From Oscillospiraceae bacterium (lineage in GTDB: Bacteria > Bacillota > Clostridia > Oscillospirales > Ruminococcaceae): 64,000 nucleotides of DNA. Of this stretch, positions 1-8,661 are shown one piece after another. Location of the stretch: NCBI GenBank assembly GCA_018434245.1, contig JAHDPQ010000142.1, forward strand, positions 1-64,000. Direction: 5' to 3'. The position numbers and the translations under genes were made by a program. The notes beneath the pieces were generated by a model. That model ran no database searches. It was not told where the DNA came from and was given only the letters and a program-made list of their open reading frames with translations. Every line of letters begins with the position of its first letter. Within the stretch, counting starts at the first letter, position 1.

Positions 1-35
1 GCACTTCGGACAGCTTATTTGATATACTTTCACCA

Positions 36-113
36 TGAGAACCTCTCTTTCTTTTTGGGAGTACATGGGTTTTGTGGTGAAACCATTGTACCAAAAGGCT
101 TGAGGGGTTCTCA
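36..113. repeat. Long imperfect inverted repeat
   Basis: Outer arms TGAGAACCTCTC (36-47) and GAGGGGTTCTCA (102-113) pair with one wobble position. Inside them CTTTTTGG (51-58) faces CCAAAAGG (91-98), and GTACA (61-65) faces TGTAC (88-92) with GGTTT/GAAACC pairing further in. Together they fold into one long hairpin about 50 bp before the first gene. It could be an attenuator, or the end of a lost mobile element. Nothing in the visible sequence decides between these. Confidence 0.5.
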
Positions 114-163
114 ACTTTCATTTAACTTTACAATACGAAATTAAAAATCAGGAGGATTCTCTC

Positions 164-721
164 ATGAAAAAAGCGTTAATTATATTTTTATCATTGGTAC
201 TTATGCTTACCCTCGCCGCTTGCGGCGGGGGCGGCGGCAAGGCTTCGCCCGAAAGCTCATCATCTTCACAACCGGTCAACAGTACATCCGATAATACCGA
301 AACAGAAGAAGCCAAGTATTACGGTATCGGTGAGGCGGCAGATTACGAAGAATATCGGATCACAATCGATAAAATAGAGCGAGTAAATGATACGTCTATT
401 TTTTGGAATCCCAAGGAGGGCTACAGCTATATTAAGGTTTATGTGACCGTCGAAAATATTGACGCCGAGGCTGTGTCGGTGGATGAGACCCCGCTGTGTA
501 TCGTGCGCAATGGAGATTATAACGCCGAACTTTCGGACTATTCGCGCAACGCAGATGTGAAAGGACATTTACAGGACGGAATCTTTGAAGAGGCCTATCT
601 TGATCCGGGAGCGACGGAAAGCGGTTGGCTGACTTTCCAAATAAAGCCCGATGAAAAAGAAATCACTATGAAATATGACCAACTGTTTGATACGGTCAAT
701 TTCCGCTTTATGGTTGAGTAG
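164..721 (+). CDS. Lipoprotein with DUF4352-like domain
   Basis: This is a 185-aa exported lipoprotein. A lipoprotein signal with lipobox LAAC puts the lipidated Cys at residue 20, followed by a Gly/Ser/Glu-rich linker to about residue 50. The rest looks like a small beta-sandwich of the DUF4352 type, with a typical stretch around YSYIKVYVTVEN and a late GWLTFQI segment. That domain is usually extracellular and immunoglobulin-like in Firmicutes lipoproteins. An AGGAGG box sits 10 bases before ATG. It is first in a co-directional run of exported and zinc-ribbon proteins ending near 8.44 kb. The precise role is unknown and the domain assignment was made by eye. Confidence 0.75.
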   Translation: MKKALIIFLSLVLMLTLAACGGGGGKASPESSSSSQPVNSTSDNTETEEAKYYGIGEAADYEEYRITIDKIERVNDTSIFWNPKEGYSYIKVYVTVENIDAEAVSVDETPLCIVRNGDYNAELSDYSRNADVKGHLQDGIFEEAYLDPGATESGWLTFQIKPDEKEITMKYDQLFDTVNFRFMVE

Positions 722-742
722 ATTCGAAGGAGGCTTTATATA

Positions 743-2737
743 ATGAAACGAAAAATATTATCCCTTTTGCTTGCAGCCGTCATGCTGCTGTCCTTAATGG
801 CGGGGCTTTCCGGCTGCGGCTCTGGTAATCAGGCTAAGACTCCCGGCACACAGAAATCCGAAACCTTTACGGTGGAGGACGGACAGACGGCATTGGCCTC
901 AGAGGACGGTGCGGCGATAGACTTTGGCTGTCTGCTGGAGGCTGGCGATGAACTCACCATACAAAAGGTATCGCCCGCGTCAATAGACAGCGATGTTGAA
1001 ATCTACGCCTACGATTTCAAGCTATCCTCCGGACAACCGGAGGGCACTGTCGAGCTGACCATACCCTATGACGATGCGGGGCTTGGCGCCGATGAGGAGC
1101 TGCTGTCGGTCTGCGGTAAGTATCTCAACGAACAGAGCGGTCAGTGGGAGGATGCCCTTTATACGGTGGACGCTGAAGCCAACAAGGTGCATATTCTCAC
1201 CGACCACCTCTCCACCTATAGCGTGTTTAAGGTCACGAACGCAGGAAAGCGCAGCGAATACATTTCCGATGTCAACGTCTACGCCGCTTACATGACGACA
1301 AAGCAAGCGGAGCTGCTGCTCAAAACCTACGCTGAGCAGGGTGTGTCGTGGCAAGAGGATGTTATATCAGCGTTTTTAAATGCAAACAGCTCACTGCCGA
1401 TGTTCGCTGAAACAAATATCCCCACTCTCGTATCGCTTGGAGGCGCATACGACGATATGATCACCGAACCGTTCGGCAACGCGTTGACGGTTTTGGGCAT
1501 TGCGACCTCCTGCACCCAGTTCGCGTATGACGCATACAGCAACGGGCTGACAAGCAAAGAAACGTCGATCAGCGGAATGAAAACCGTGTTGAATCTGGGG
1601 CTGAATTTGGCGTCGTCAAAAAAATATCTGTTGGATTCATTTCAGGTGGCCTATGTGGGCGTTGGAGTGATCGACATCGCGCTTACCGATGTGATGAATT
1701 TTGCCATCGACACCAAGTATGAAAGCACAAAAAATATGTACGACGCCTATTACGCAAGACCCGAAAACAAGCGCCGTGTCAAGGATTGGTACGCTTTATT
1801 CAAGAAGATATACAAAGAAAACAAATCCGCCCCGCAGACAGCTCTCGACAAAATGCAGAGCGAGATTGACAACTATGTAAACAAATACTGGGAGGTTGCA
1901 GCAAGCGACTGGGATTCATGGATAGACGCATATGAAAAGAACGGCAAGCTGTCCAAGTATCCGTGGCCGTCGGAGAGCGACCGCAAAAAAATATCCAACA
2001 ACTACAAAGCCGAGATCTATGAATACCTTCAGGTTATGTTCCAGTCTCTGAGCCGGGATGTGTATTTTGATGCCCTAACTCAGCGGGAAAAGGAGTATAA
2101 ACAGCTCGCCGCGCAGCTCAACACGATATATACCATCACGATAAAGGAACAGGAGATAGAGGGTGAGCAGCCAAAATGGGCAAACTGCTATGTCAAATTG
2201 GCGCCGCTTTCCGATAAGGTTGCCGCAAAAGCATGGACAATCAAGTTGGATGATAAATCAAACGGGCAGTTGAAATTTACTCTGCTTGCCCACGAAACAG
2301 CAGGATTCCCGATGAAGCTGGAATTCTATAAAACGCAAAAAGATTGGGAGGAGGGCAAGGTTGCGGCGAGCACAAAGCTAAAACCGTTTAAAAGCACCGA
2401 AAAAACCTTCACCATAAAAACGCAGGCGGAAAAGGTTGACTATTCAGGAACCTTCACAGGCGTACTTCATGTTGCAGAAACAGGTAAGGATATTGATGTG
2501 ACAACTGTAGTCACATTTGAAAAGGATTTTGGCGACGGCTCTTACTATAAAATCGTCTGCTCAAATAATGAAACCGGGAGCACCTACATCAACGGCAGCT
2601 ATTTTGTGCGGTGGTCGACAGGCGAGGCAAATATTGCGGGAGCAAAATTTGTATTCTCCGCTGACGGAACATCGTTCAGCGCCTCAATGCGAGACCACAA
2701 CGATAAAGAGTGGGGCGTGATTACCTGTCAGAAGTGA
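743..2737 (+). CDS. Large lipoprotein of unknown function
   Basis: This 664-aa protein has a lipoprotein signal (lipobox LSGC, Cys25). Residues about 45-165 look like a ZU5-like beta domain, in which the DELTIQKVS and VELTIPYDD segments and a final HLSTYSVFKV strand are typical. The middle (about 170-470) is largely helical with many aromatic and charged residues, and the last 180 residues are again beta-rich. No catalytic motif was recognised. A GAAGGAGG box lies 11 bases before ATG and only 21 bases separate it from the previous gene, so the two are probably co-transcribed. Codons are less GC-biased than in the arg or hydrogenase genes of this window. Confidence 0.7.
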   Translation: MKRKILSLLLAAVMLLSLMAGLSGCGSGNQAKTPGTQKSETFTVEDGQTALASEDGAAIDFGCLLEAGDELTIQKVSPASIDSDVEIYAYDFKLSSGQPEGTVELTIPYDDAGLGADEELLSVCGKYLNEQSGQWEDALYTVDAEANKVHILTDHLSTYSVFKVTNAGKRSEYISDVNVYAAYMTTKQAELLLKTYAEQGVSWQEDVISAFLNANSSLPMFAETNIPTLVSLGGAYDDMITEPFGNALTVLGIATSCTQFAYDAYSNGLTSKETSISGMKTVLNLGLNLASSKKYLLDSFQVAYVGVGVIDIALTDVMNFAIDTKYESTKNMYDAYYARPENKRRVKDWYALFKKIYKENKSAPQTALDKMQSEIDNYVNKYWEVAASDWDSWIDAYEKNGKLSKYPWPSESDRKKISNNYKAEIYEYLQVMFQSLSRDVYFDALTQREKEYKQLAAQLNTIYTITIKEQEIEGEQPKWANCYVKLAPLSDKVAAKAWTIKLDDKSNGQLKFTLLAHETAGFPMKLEFYKTQKDWEEGKVAASTKLKPFKSTEKTFTIKTQAEKVDYSGTFTGVLHVAETGKDIDVTTVVTFEKDFGDGSYYKIVCSNNETGSTYINGSYFVRWSTGEANIAGAKFVFSADGTSFSASMRDHNDKEWGVITCQK

Positions 2738-2820
2738 AAACGACCCCAAGCACAAGATATGTCGGCCAACATGAGAAAACAGCGCACAATAATCGGATCA
2801 AACAAACTGGAGGCATATCC

Positions 2821-3525
2821 ATGAGAGATAATATTCCATCTGCGGGCAGAGGCAATAAAATCTTGCCCGCAATACTGATCGCGGCCAATCTGCTGATGCT
2901 TGTGATAGGCGTTCTCACCATACCGCCCAATTTGCCGTCAGCAGCAGTAAAGGAATCTCCTGCGCCGAGGACGGAGCAAACAGCGCTCGTTACACCGGCA
3001 TCGGAGAAAGAAACCCCGCCTGCGGCCACGGAAAGCGGCAGTATTCCCGCGCCGGAGGTAACAGGCGTGAGCTTATCCACGGAGGAACGCCCCGATTTGG
3101 AGGACTTTCTCTGGTACTCAGAGGACGTGGCTTATGACGGAGTTCCGTCCGATGCGAATATCATTGACAATATCGGCCCGCTGACCGGAAGCTGGAAAGC
3201 ACTGATTATTTATGACCCCAATAACGAATACGACTCGGGCGCTATGGAGTTTCTCAATGTCGCCCTTGCAGGTGCGGCGGAGAGCCTGAGCCTCACTCTC
3301 GACTGGTATCAGATTTTTTGGGCAAACGAGGGAGATAGCTTCGATGAAACGGATATGGAGGACGGCGTATTTTTCGGCAAGTGGGAAAACGGCGGCCTGT
3401 GGGCGTCCGGTGCGGGAACCATACACCTGATGCAGTTCTACGAGCTTAATGGAAAGCAATACGCCGTCGGCACAATGGATACGCCCGACGGGACACCGGC
3501 GCTTGTGGCGCTGGTAAGGCCATAA
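2821..3525 (+). CDS. Membrane-anchored protein of unknown function
   Basis: This 234-aa protein starts at the ATG preceded by ACTGGAGG. The reading frame is open further upstream but overlaps the previous gene and has no ribosome site there. One membrane segment at about residues 16-37 is followed by a Pro/Ala/Glu/Thr-rich linker (about 40-85) and then a compact extracellular domain with two sequence blocks, GSWKALIIYDPN and DGVFFGKWENGG. No enzyme motif is visible. It lies 12 bases before the HEXXH zinc-ribbon gene and shares its TM-linker-domain layout. Confidence 0.65.
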   Translation: MRDNIPSAGRGNKILPAILIAANLLMLVIGVLTIPPNLPSAAVKESPAPRTEQTALVTPASEKETPPAATESGSIPAPEVTGVSLSTEERPDLEDFLWYSEDVAYDGVPSDANIIDNIGPLTGSWKALIIYDPNNEYDSGAMEFLNVALAGAAESLSLTLDWYQIFWANEGDSFDETDMEDGVFFGKWENGGLWASGAGTIHLMQFYELNGKQYAVGTMDTPDGTPALVALVRP

Positions 3526-3537
3526 GGAGGTGCGGAC

Positions 3538-5874
3538 GTGGGAAAATATTGTACGAATTGCGGCAAGGAGCTTCATACCGGCGCTCGCTTCTGCGCCAAA
3601 TGCGGCGCGGCGGTTCTTGATGTGCCCGCGAATCCTGTTCCCGCAGCACAGCCGAAACCTGTGCCGCAGCCGCAGCCGCAGACTAAAACCGAGGTGCAGC
3701 CTCAAGAATATACTCCGCCCGTTGCGACACCAAAAAGAAAAAGTGCCGCAGCACCGAAAAGAAACAGCGGGCGCAATGCGCTGTGCATCGTGCTTTCCGC
3801 GCTACTTATCATACAGATCGCGGCGGTGGCCCTCTACGGTTGGCCGGGTTTTATGGTGAAGGACAGACCGCAAAAACTTGGCAACATCCGCGTCGAAAAC
3901 GGCGTGGCGGAGCTTTCCGGAATGAGCGTGAATTTCGGCAGTGCATACGGCGGGGCGACGCTTGAAAATGCCAAAACCGCCCCTATCGACTTAGATGAGG
4001 GGGCTGTCTCCGTCGGTTATGAACTGGCGTTTGCGGACATACCCGAGGGCGAAGTGACGCTGTCCGCGCCGATGCCGGATGATCTGACCCTTGCGGAAAA
4101 TGAGCGTTTGTATCTCGATATCGGTTTTTCCATGCAGGACGAGACGGGTGAGAAGGTCATGGTTTACGACCATATCGAGGCCTCGGAGCAGGAAGGTGAG
4201 CTGACCGCGAAGATAACCCCCTCAGGCTACAGCGAGCTGTCCGGCAACGTCTACTTGAAGGGCGAGGGCTTCGTTTCCCCGACCTACAGCGACAAAATGC
4301 ACTTTGACATCCAGTTCAAGGTCAAGCTCGTAAGCGCCTCGCAAAGCCAACGCTTCAATCTCATCTTTGACCGCTCGCGGTTTATGGCGACCACGGTGGA
4401 GCCGGGCGACGTAGAGGCGCTGCTCTCGCGTATGGAGCAGGTCTATGCGAAATACGGGGAGTTCGGCTTCGATATGTCGAGGCGCACCGAATGGCCTATG
4501 GATATCCATGTAACAACGCTAAAAAGCGCCGACGCCGCCACACCCACATACGCGCAATATGTTTCAAGCTGGTGGGGCATTGACAGCGGTTACATGAATT
4601 TCAGCCGCCTGCTGTTTACGAAATTCAACCTCGATTCGGTCACGAGCATATTCGCACATGAGCTTATGCACTTTGTGCAGGAGTGCTATGTTACAACCCA
4701 GTATAAGCGCCTCGATTGGCTGGACGAGGCGACGGCGGTATTTCTCGAAAAATACTTCGGCGGCACAGGCGATCACAGTGCCCGTCAATACGAGCTTTAC
4801 GACGGCATATATCCTGCCTCCGACTCCGCGAGCGCCGGATACGCCCGCGGCGCGCTGGTCGCTTACTGGGCGAACCGGGGCGGCTGGTATGACGGCGCGG
4901 AGGCCCTTTCCGGCAACGATAAGATGTTGGGACTAATCGACCTCTATTCCACCGGCGGTTATTTGCAGGTGAGCAAATGGCAAAGCTGGATAGACGGCTG
5001 TGTGGGCGCGCCCTCGGAATATGTAATGGATTTCTTCACAAAGCTCCTGCTGGGCGAGGAAAGCGTCTGGGCGGAATATGCGTATAAGCCCTATATCCTC
5101 CATCAGACCATCGTGGATAATGCAGGAAAATCCCCAAAGGATTTTTCCTCAAAGCTTGACCCCAACTATGCCGTATCACTTTTTACATCGGTGCTTTCAC
5201 TGAAGGCCGATAAGCTCGTCAGTGAGGATGGGCAGGAATTCGAGCTCAGCGTCCCTGCCTACGGTGCCAGAGTCGTTGCGCTTGATATGACGGAAAAGGA
5301 ACGGGAAAAGCTGGATGAGGATCCCGCCGTCAGTATCAGCGCCAGAAATGGCGAGGAACTGGTGCTTTTGAAGTCGCTTTCCAAGGAAACGACGACCCAG
5401 CAGGGTGCGAACATTTCAGCCCCGGCGTTCAGGAAAACACTTGAGGACAAATACCGCTATCTTCTGCTGGTGGTAAACACCACCAACAAGAAGAAAGACA
5501 CACACCTTAAGGTAGCGAGTGGCGAAGGGCTCCCGCTGGATGAAATCATCGGCACCTATGACATCAATTATGAAACTTCAGCGTCAGTTACAATCAATAA
5601 TTATATCGCAAGGGATGGCGATAGCTTGGTTTTATCCGATTCCGACGGCTTCAATGAGCCGGCTACATTGTCCTACGATCCCCTTAAAGGCATAGCTTAT
5701 GGAAAACATACGTATTCAAAGGTGTATGCAACGGGCGTGAATGAGATTACGGTAACCTATAAGCTGTATTTTACGCGTGAAAACGGAGGCATTACAATGA
5801 CAGGCGTGGGGTCACAAACCATAAACGGTAACCCAGCAGGCAGCTGGAGTTACAATGAAACAAAGATTAATTAA
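3538..5874 (+). CDS. Zinc-ribbon, membrane-anchored putative HEXXH metallopeptidase
   Basis: This 778-aa protein starts at GTG behind AAGGAGG. An N-terminal cytoplasmic zinc ribbon (Cys5, Cys8, Cys19, Cys22) is followed by a Pro/Gln-rich linker and one membrane segment (about 80-103). A large external part follows. Near residue 374 it carries HELMH, and a Glu in WLDEA follows after exactly 18 residues. HEXXH-x18-E is the zinc-binding layout of M1-type gluzincin peptidases. Beta-rich domains precede (about 120-270) and follow it. The motif is seen directly; peptidase activity is inferred and the substrate is unknown. Neighbouring genes encode further zinc-ribbon and exported proteins. Confidence 0.7.
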   Translation: MGKYCTNCGKELHTGARFCAKCGAAVLDVPANPVPAAQPKPVPQPQPQTKTEVQPQEYTPPVATPKRKSAAAPKRNSGRNALCIVLSALLIIQIAAVALYGWPGFMVKDRPQKLGNIRVENGVAELSGMSVNFGSAYGGATLENAKTAPIDLDEGAVSVGYELAFADIPEGEVTLSAPMPDDLTLAENERLYLDIGFSMQDETGEKVMVYDHIEASEQEGELTAKITPSGYSELSGNVYLKGEGFVSPTYSDKMHFDIQFKVKLVSASQSQRFNLIFDRSRFMATTVEPGDVEALLSRMEQVYAKYGEFGFDMSRRTEWPMDIHVTTLKSADAATPTYAQYVSSWWGIDSGYMNFSRLLFTKFNLDSVTSIFAHELMHFVQECYVTTQYKRLDWLDEATAVFLEKYFGGTGDHSARQYELYDGIYPASDSASAGYARGALVAYWANRGGWYDGAEALSGNDKMLGLIDLYSTGGYLQVSKWQSWIDGCVGAPSEYVMDFFTKLLLGEESVWAEYAYKPYILHQTIVDNAGKSPKDFSSKLDPNYAVSLFTSVLSLKADKLVSEDGQEFELSVPAYGARVVALDMTEKEREKLDEDPAVSISARNGEELVLLKSLSKETTTQQGANISAPAFRKTLEDKYRYLLLVVNTTNKKKDTHLKVASGEGLPLDEIIGTYDINYETSASVTINNYIARDGDSLVLSDSDGFNEPATLSYDPLKGIAYGKHTYSKVYATGVNEITVTYKLYFTRENGGITMTGVGSQTINGNPAGSWSYNETKIN

Positions 5875-5921
5875 TGTGGAATGCTTGCCCAATATGTTTT
5901 TGACAGGACGGTGTTTGATTG

Positions 5922-6350
5922 ATGCTGACGAATCTTGCTGAAACTCTGCCCCCCGGCGTCATTCCCTGCGACGACGGAAAGCTGCGCTGGAGCTACACTC
6001 TGAACCTCTGGCAGAGGCCCGTCCTGCTGTATACGGCGTTTTGGGCACTGTGTATCGCAGCGGCATCCTCCACACAGAGGAAGCGCGGCAGAGCAAAAAA
6101 TCCCGCCGGCTGGCCACGCTCACCACACTGGTCGGGGCGGCGGCGGGGCTGGCAGCGGGCAACCGGCGCTTCTACTCCCGCTTCAGCGAGGTCAAGTCGG
6201 TCAAGGCGTTGAAAGAGCAAAAAGCACGATCTGATAAAGATCAACGGCGCATTTATGAAAAACCGAATCTACGCCGCGCCGGAGCAGTTCGATTTTGTTT
6301 GGCAGTATATTGCATCCCGCTGCCCGAAAGGAAACATATATGAATCGTAA
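5922..6350 (+). pseudogene. Decayed membrane protein gene with frameshifts and internal deletion
   Basis: Three stretches read as one protein only if the frame changes twice. The first begins MLTNLAETLPPG and runs through LRWSYTLNLWQRP. The second (from about 6041) contains SRRLATLTTLVGAAAG and SEVKSVKAL. The third returns to the first frame near 6233, reading from LIKINGAFMKN to a stop at 6350. From memory of clostridial relatives the order is the same but several membrane helices should separate the first and second parts, so a central deletion is also likely. The stop overlaps the next start by 11 bases. No recognised function. Confidence 0.6.
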
Positions 6351-6723
6351 ACCGAAACGAGTACTTTTGCGGATTTCATCCGTACTGATGCTGCTTGCCG
6401 CCTTGCCTATGCTGCTGTGGAGCTGGAATCTCATAGACAACGCAGCACTGGACTACACCTACGCCGGAGCGGGTTGCTTCGCGGCTGGAATAGCGTACAT
6501 CTTTTCTATGGTGACGGCCATCGCGGGCCTGGCCTTTGCAGAGCGGCTCCACCGACATCGCTGGTGCCGGACACTTGGCTATATCCAACTGGCGGCGGGA
6601 GTGCTGCTGATCGTCCCGCTTCGCTCCTATGCCGCGCTCACGCTGCCGCCGCTTTTCCTGCTTACTGTTCTGTATCTGTTTGGCGTGGGCTGGCGCAAAA
6701 AGCGTGACTCCGAACAACAATGA
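6340..6723 (+). CDS. Small four-helix membrane protein
   Basis: This 127-aa protein begins at MNRKPKR behind CGAAAGGAAACAT. Four hydrophobic segments are visible at about 10-30, 40-65, 75-95 and 97-115, and the C-terminus is basic. The family was not recognised. The start overlaps the end of the decayed gene upstream, and 12 bases separate its stop from the next gene, which supports an operon. Confidence 0.6.
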   Translation: MNRKPKRVLLRISSVLMLLAALPMLLWSWNLIDNAALDYTYAGAGCFAAGIAYIFSMVTAIAGLAFAERLHRHRWCRTLGYIQLAAGVLLIVPLRSYAALTLPPLFLLTVLYLFGVGWRKKRDSEQQ

Positions 6724-6735
6724 AAGGAGCGTCCG

Positions 6736-8064
6736 ATGGCAAAGAAGAAAACAAGCAAAAAAATCCCCCTGCCCATCCTTATCCTGATCTGCGCCGTGCT
6801 GCTGTATGCCATATATACCAGCGTCAGCACCCTTGCGCTGGCGATATGGGGCGATTCCGTCATGGGTACGGTGGACAGTTATCAAGCACGGCTGGACGAC
6901 ACAAAAGCGGAGCAAAACCGTTCCCGCACCGTTTCCAAGGGCTATTGGTTTGTGGCAAACGGCAAGGAGTATCACGGCTATGTGATATATAGCAGCGACG
7001 AGGCGTGGCCGCGCCTTAACGAGGGCGAAACGCGCTCCGAGCGTATTCGATACCTTAGCTTTTTCCCCTATGTCAACAAGCCCGCCATGCTGTGCGAATT
7101 TGGCGAGATGGGCGAAGTGGCGATTATTTATCATATCCTCGCCCCCATCGGTTATCTGCTTTTGCTGCTGCTTGTCATACGCACAGCCGGACGCGGAAAA
7201 AAGAAGAAAACAGCGGCGAGGAAACCCGCCGCGCCCCAAATAATCGAAGCAAGGAGTGATACGGATATGTTTTGCCCTAACTGCGGAAACAAGCAGCCGG
7301 AGGGCGCGGCTTTCTGTTCGGGCTGCGGCGTGAAAATACAGGCCGGCGCACCCGGCGTGTGTACGGCCTGCGGCGCAAAGCTGCCGGACGGCGCTGAATT
7401 TTGCATCGGCTGCGGCAAGGCGGTGAATTTGAGAACGCCGGAGCCGATGGAGGTAAGCCAAGCGGCATCTTCCGCTCCCCCACAGGGCGGCTCGGGGCTG
7501 GTCGGCTTTTCCGACAGGTGTAATTCGCCGGAGATACTGGCCGCCGCACAGAAAAACAAGAAATCCTCTATTGGCTGTATGTGGATATTGGTTTTCGTGC
7601 CACTCATCGGCTTTCCCGTCGCCGGTCTGCTGATGGACGATTTCCCGTTTGGAGAATCCCTTGTCATCGGTGTTGGCATTGCTCTTGTCATGCTGGTCGT
7701 TAATCTGCTGGCGTTGCGAAAGACCAAGCAACCCATGTGGGAGGGCGTGGTCGTCAATAAGTACAGCAAGGAGAAAAGCGAGCATAGGGGCGGCGAGGAC
7801 GACAACTGGCGAACCTATACGGAATATAACACGATCATCAACACCGACGCGGGCAAGAAAAAGACCATCGTGGAAAAGGACAGTGGTCGGCATATGTACG
7901 ACTATCTTTCCGTTGGCGACAGGGTGCGGTTTCACCCAAGATTCAGTACATACGAGAAATACGATAAATCCAAAGACCGCATCATCTATTGCAATGTCTG
8001 CTCTATGATGAACCCCATACAAAATGACCGCTGCAAGCGGTGCAATAACCTGTTATTCAAATAA
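6736..8064 (+). CDS. Multi-zinc-ribbon membrane protein, DUF3592-like
   Basis: This 442-aa protein starts at ATG behind AAAGGAG. A membrane segment (about 10-38) leads into a DUF3592-like external region (from about residue 43, with GTVDSYQ and GYWFVANGKEYHG) and a second membrane helix near 137-155. Two tandem zinc ribbons follow from Cys180 (CPNCG...FCSGCG and CTACG...FCIGCG). Two more helices come next, then a second soluble region (GVVVNKYSKEK, GDRVRFHP) and a third ribbon of four Cys at the very C-terminus. It is a structural or regulatory membrane protein of unknown role, in a cluster where most products carry the same ribbon type. Confidence 0.7.
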   Translation: MAKKKTSKKIPLPILILICAVLLYAIYTSVSTLALAIWGDSVMGTVDSYQARLDDTKAEQNRSRTVSKGYWFVANGKEYHGYVIYSSDEAWPRLNEGETRSERIRYLSFFPYVNKPAMLCEFGEMGEVAIIYHILAPIGYLLLLLLVIRTAGRGKKKKTAARKPAAPQIIEARSDTDMFCPNCGNKQPEGAAFCSGCGVKIQAGAPGVCTACGAKLPDGAEFCIGCGKAVNLRTPEPMEVSQAASSAPPQGGSGLVGFSDRCNSPEILAAAQKNKKSSIGCMWILVFVPLIGFPVAGLLMDDFPFGESLVIGVGIALVMLVVNLLALRKTKQPMWEGVVVNKYSKEKSEHRGGEDDNWRTYTEYNTIINTDAGKKKTIVEKDSGRHMYDYLSVGDRVRFHPRFSTYEKYDKSKDRIIYCNVCSMMNPIQNDRCKRCNNLLFK

Positions 8065-8080
8065 TGAGGAGGATTTTATA

Positions 8081-8440
8081 ATGGAGAGATTTGACACTCT
8101 GCTGGCGGCTTCGGAGCTTGCCGCCACACTCTGCAAGAGCTGGAGTTTTGCCACTGCCGATGATAGATACGACGTAAAAGGCTTGCTGGTGCTTGCCGAG
8201 ACAAGCGACAGTGAAAACCCCATCGATGAGGACAGCTTTTATGTGGTTTCGCCCGCCGGAGCCATCGGCTTATGCGAGGACGGCGAGGACATCGACTGGC
8301 TGTTTCTGACAGGCTCCAGTGAAGATGAGGATTTACCCGCCACCTATCAGGTCGACCCGCAAATAAATTTCTGCCCGAAATGCGGCTCCGGTGTTGTTTC
8401 CGGCGCGCACTTTTGCGGAAAGTGCGGCAATAGACTATGA
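8081..8440 (+). CDS. Small C-terminal zinc-ribbon protein
   Basis: This 119-aa protein has its start fixed by a GAGGAGG box 9 bases before ATG; the open frame extends upstream without a ribosome site. The first 95 residues are acidic and soluble, with no membrane segment. The last 22 form a zinc ribbon with CPKCG and FCGKCG pairs, matching those in the genes at 3.5 and 6.7 kb. It closes the cluster. The function is unknown. Confidence 0.65.
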   Translation: MERFDTLLAASELAATLCKSWSFATADDRYDVKGLLVLAETSDSENPIDEDSFYVVSPAGAIGLCEDGEDIDWLFLTGSSEDEDLPATYQVDPQINFCPKCGSGVVSGAHFCGKCGNRL

Positions 8441-8488
8441 GACATCTTTGAATAATACAGAAGAATTCTAAAATGTGGTATAATAGTT

Positions 8489-8534
8489 AAGACGAACAGG
8501 CAGTTTTACCTGCTGTCTGTTCGTCTTTTATATC
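8489..8534 (+). terminator. Intrinsic terminator of the zinc-ribbon cluster
   Basis: AAGACGAACAG pairs with CTGTTCGTCTT (11 bp). An inner GCAG/CTGC stem sits within it and a T-rich tail follows on the + strand. It lies 49 bases after the last + gene. Confidence 0.75.
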
Positions 8535-8661
8535 GTCTTTTTATATCATTCTTTTTTCCGTATTCAGTTTGCCTTGACCCCCGGTTCACAAGTTGTCCTT
8601 ATGGCTACTCGCATTTAGGCCGGGGACTGTTTTATTTTGAACCCTTCAAAGCGGGGCCGCC

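Noticed and set aside
6376..8022. A 548-codon - strand open frame opposite the zinc-ribbon gene
   Set aside because: The + strand gene has a ribosome site, membrane segments and three zinc ribbons; the antisense frame has no recognisable features.
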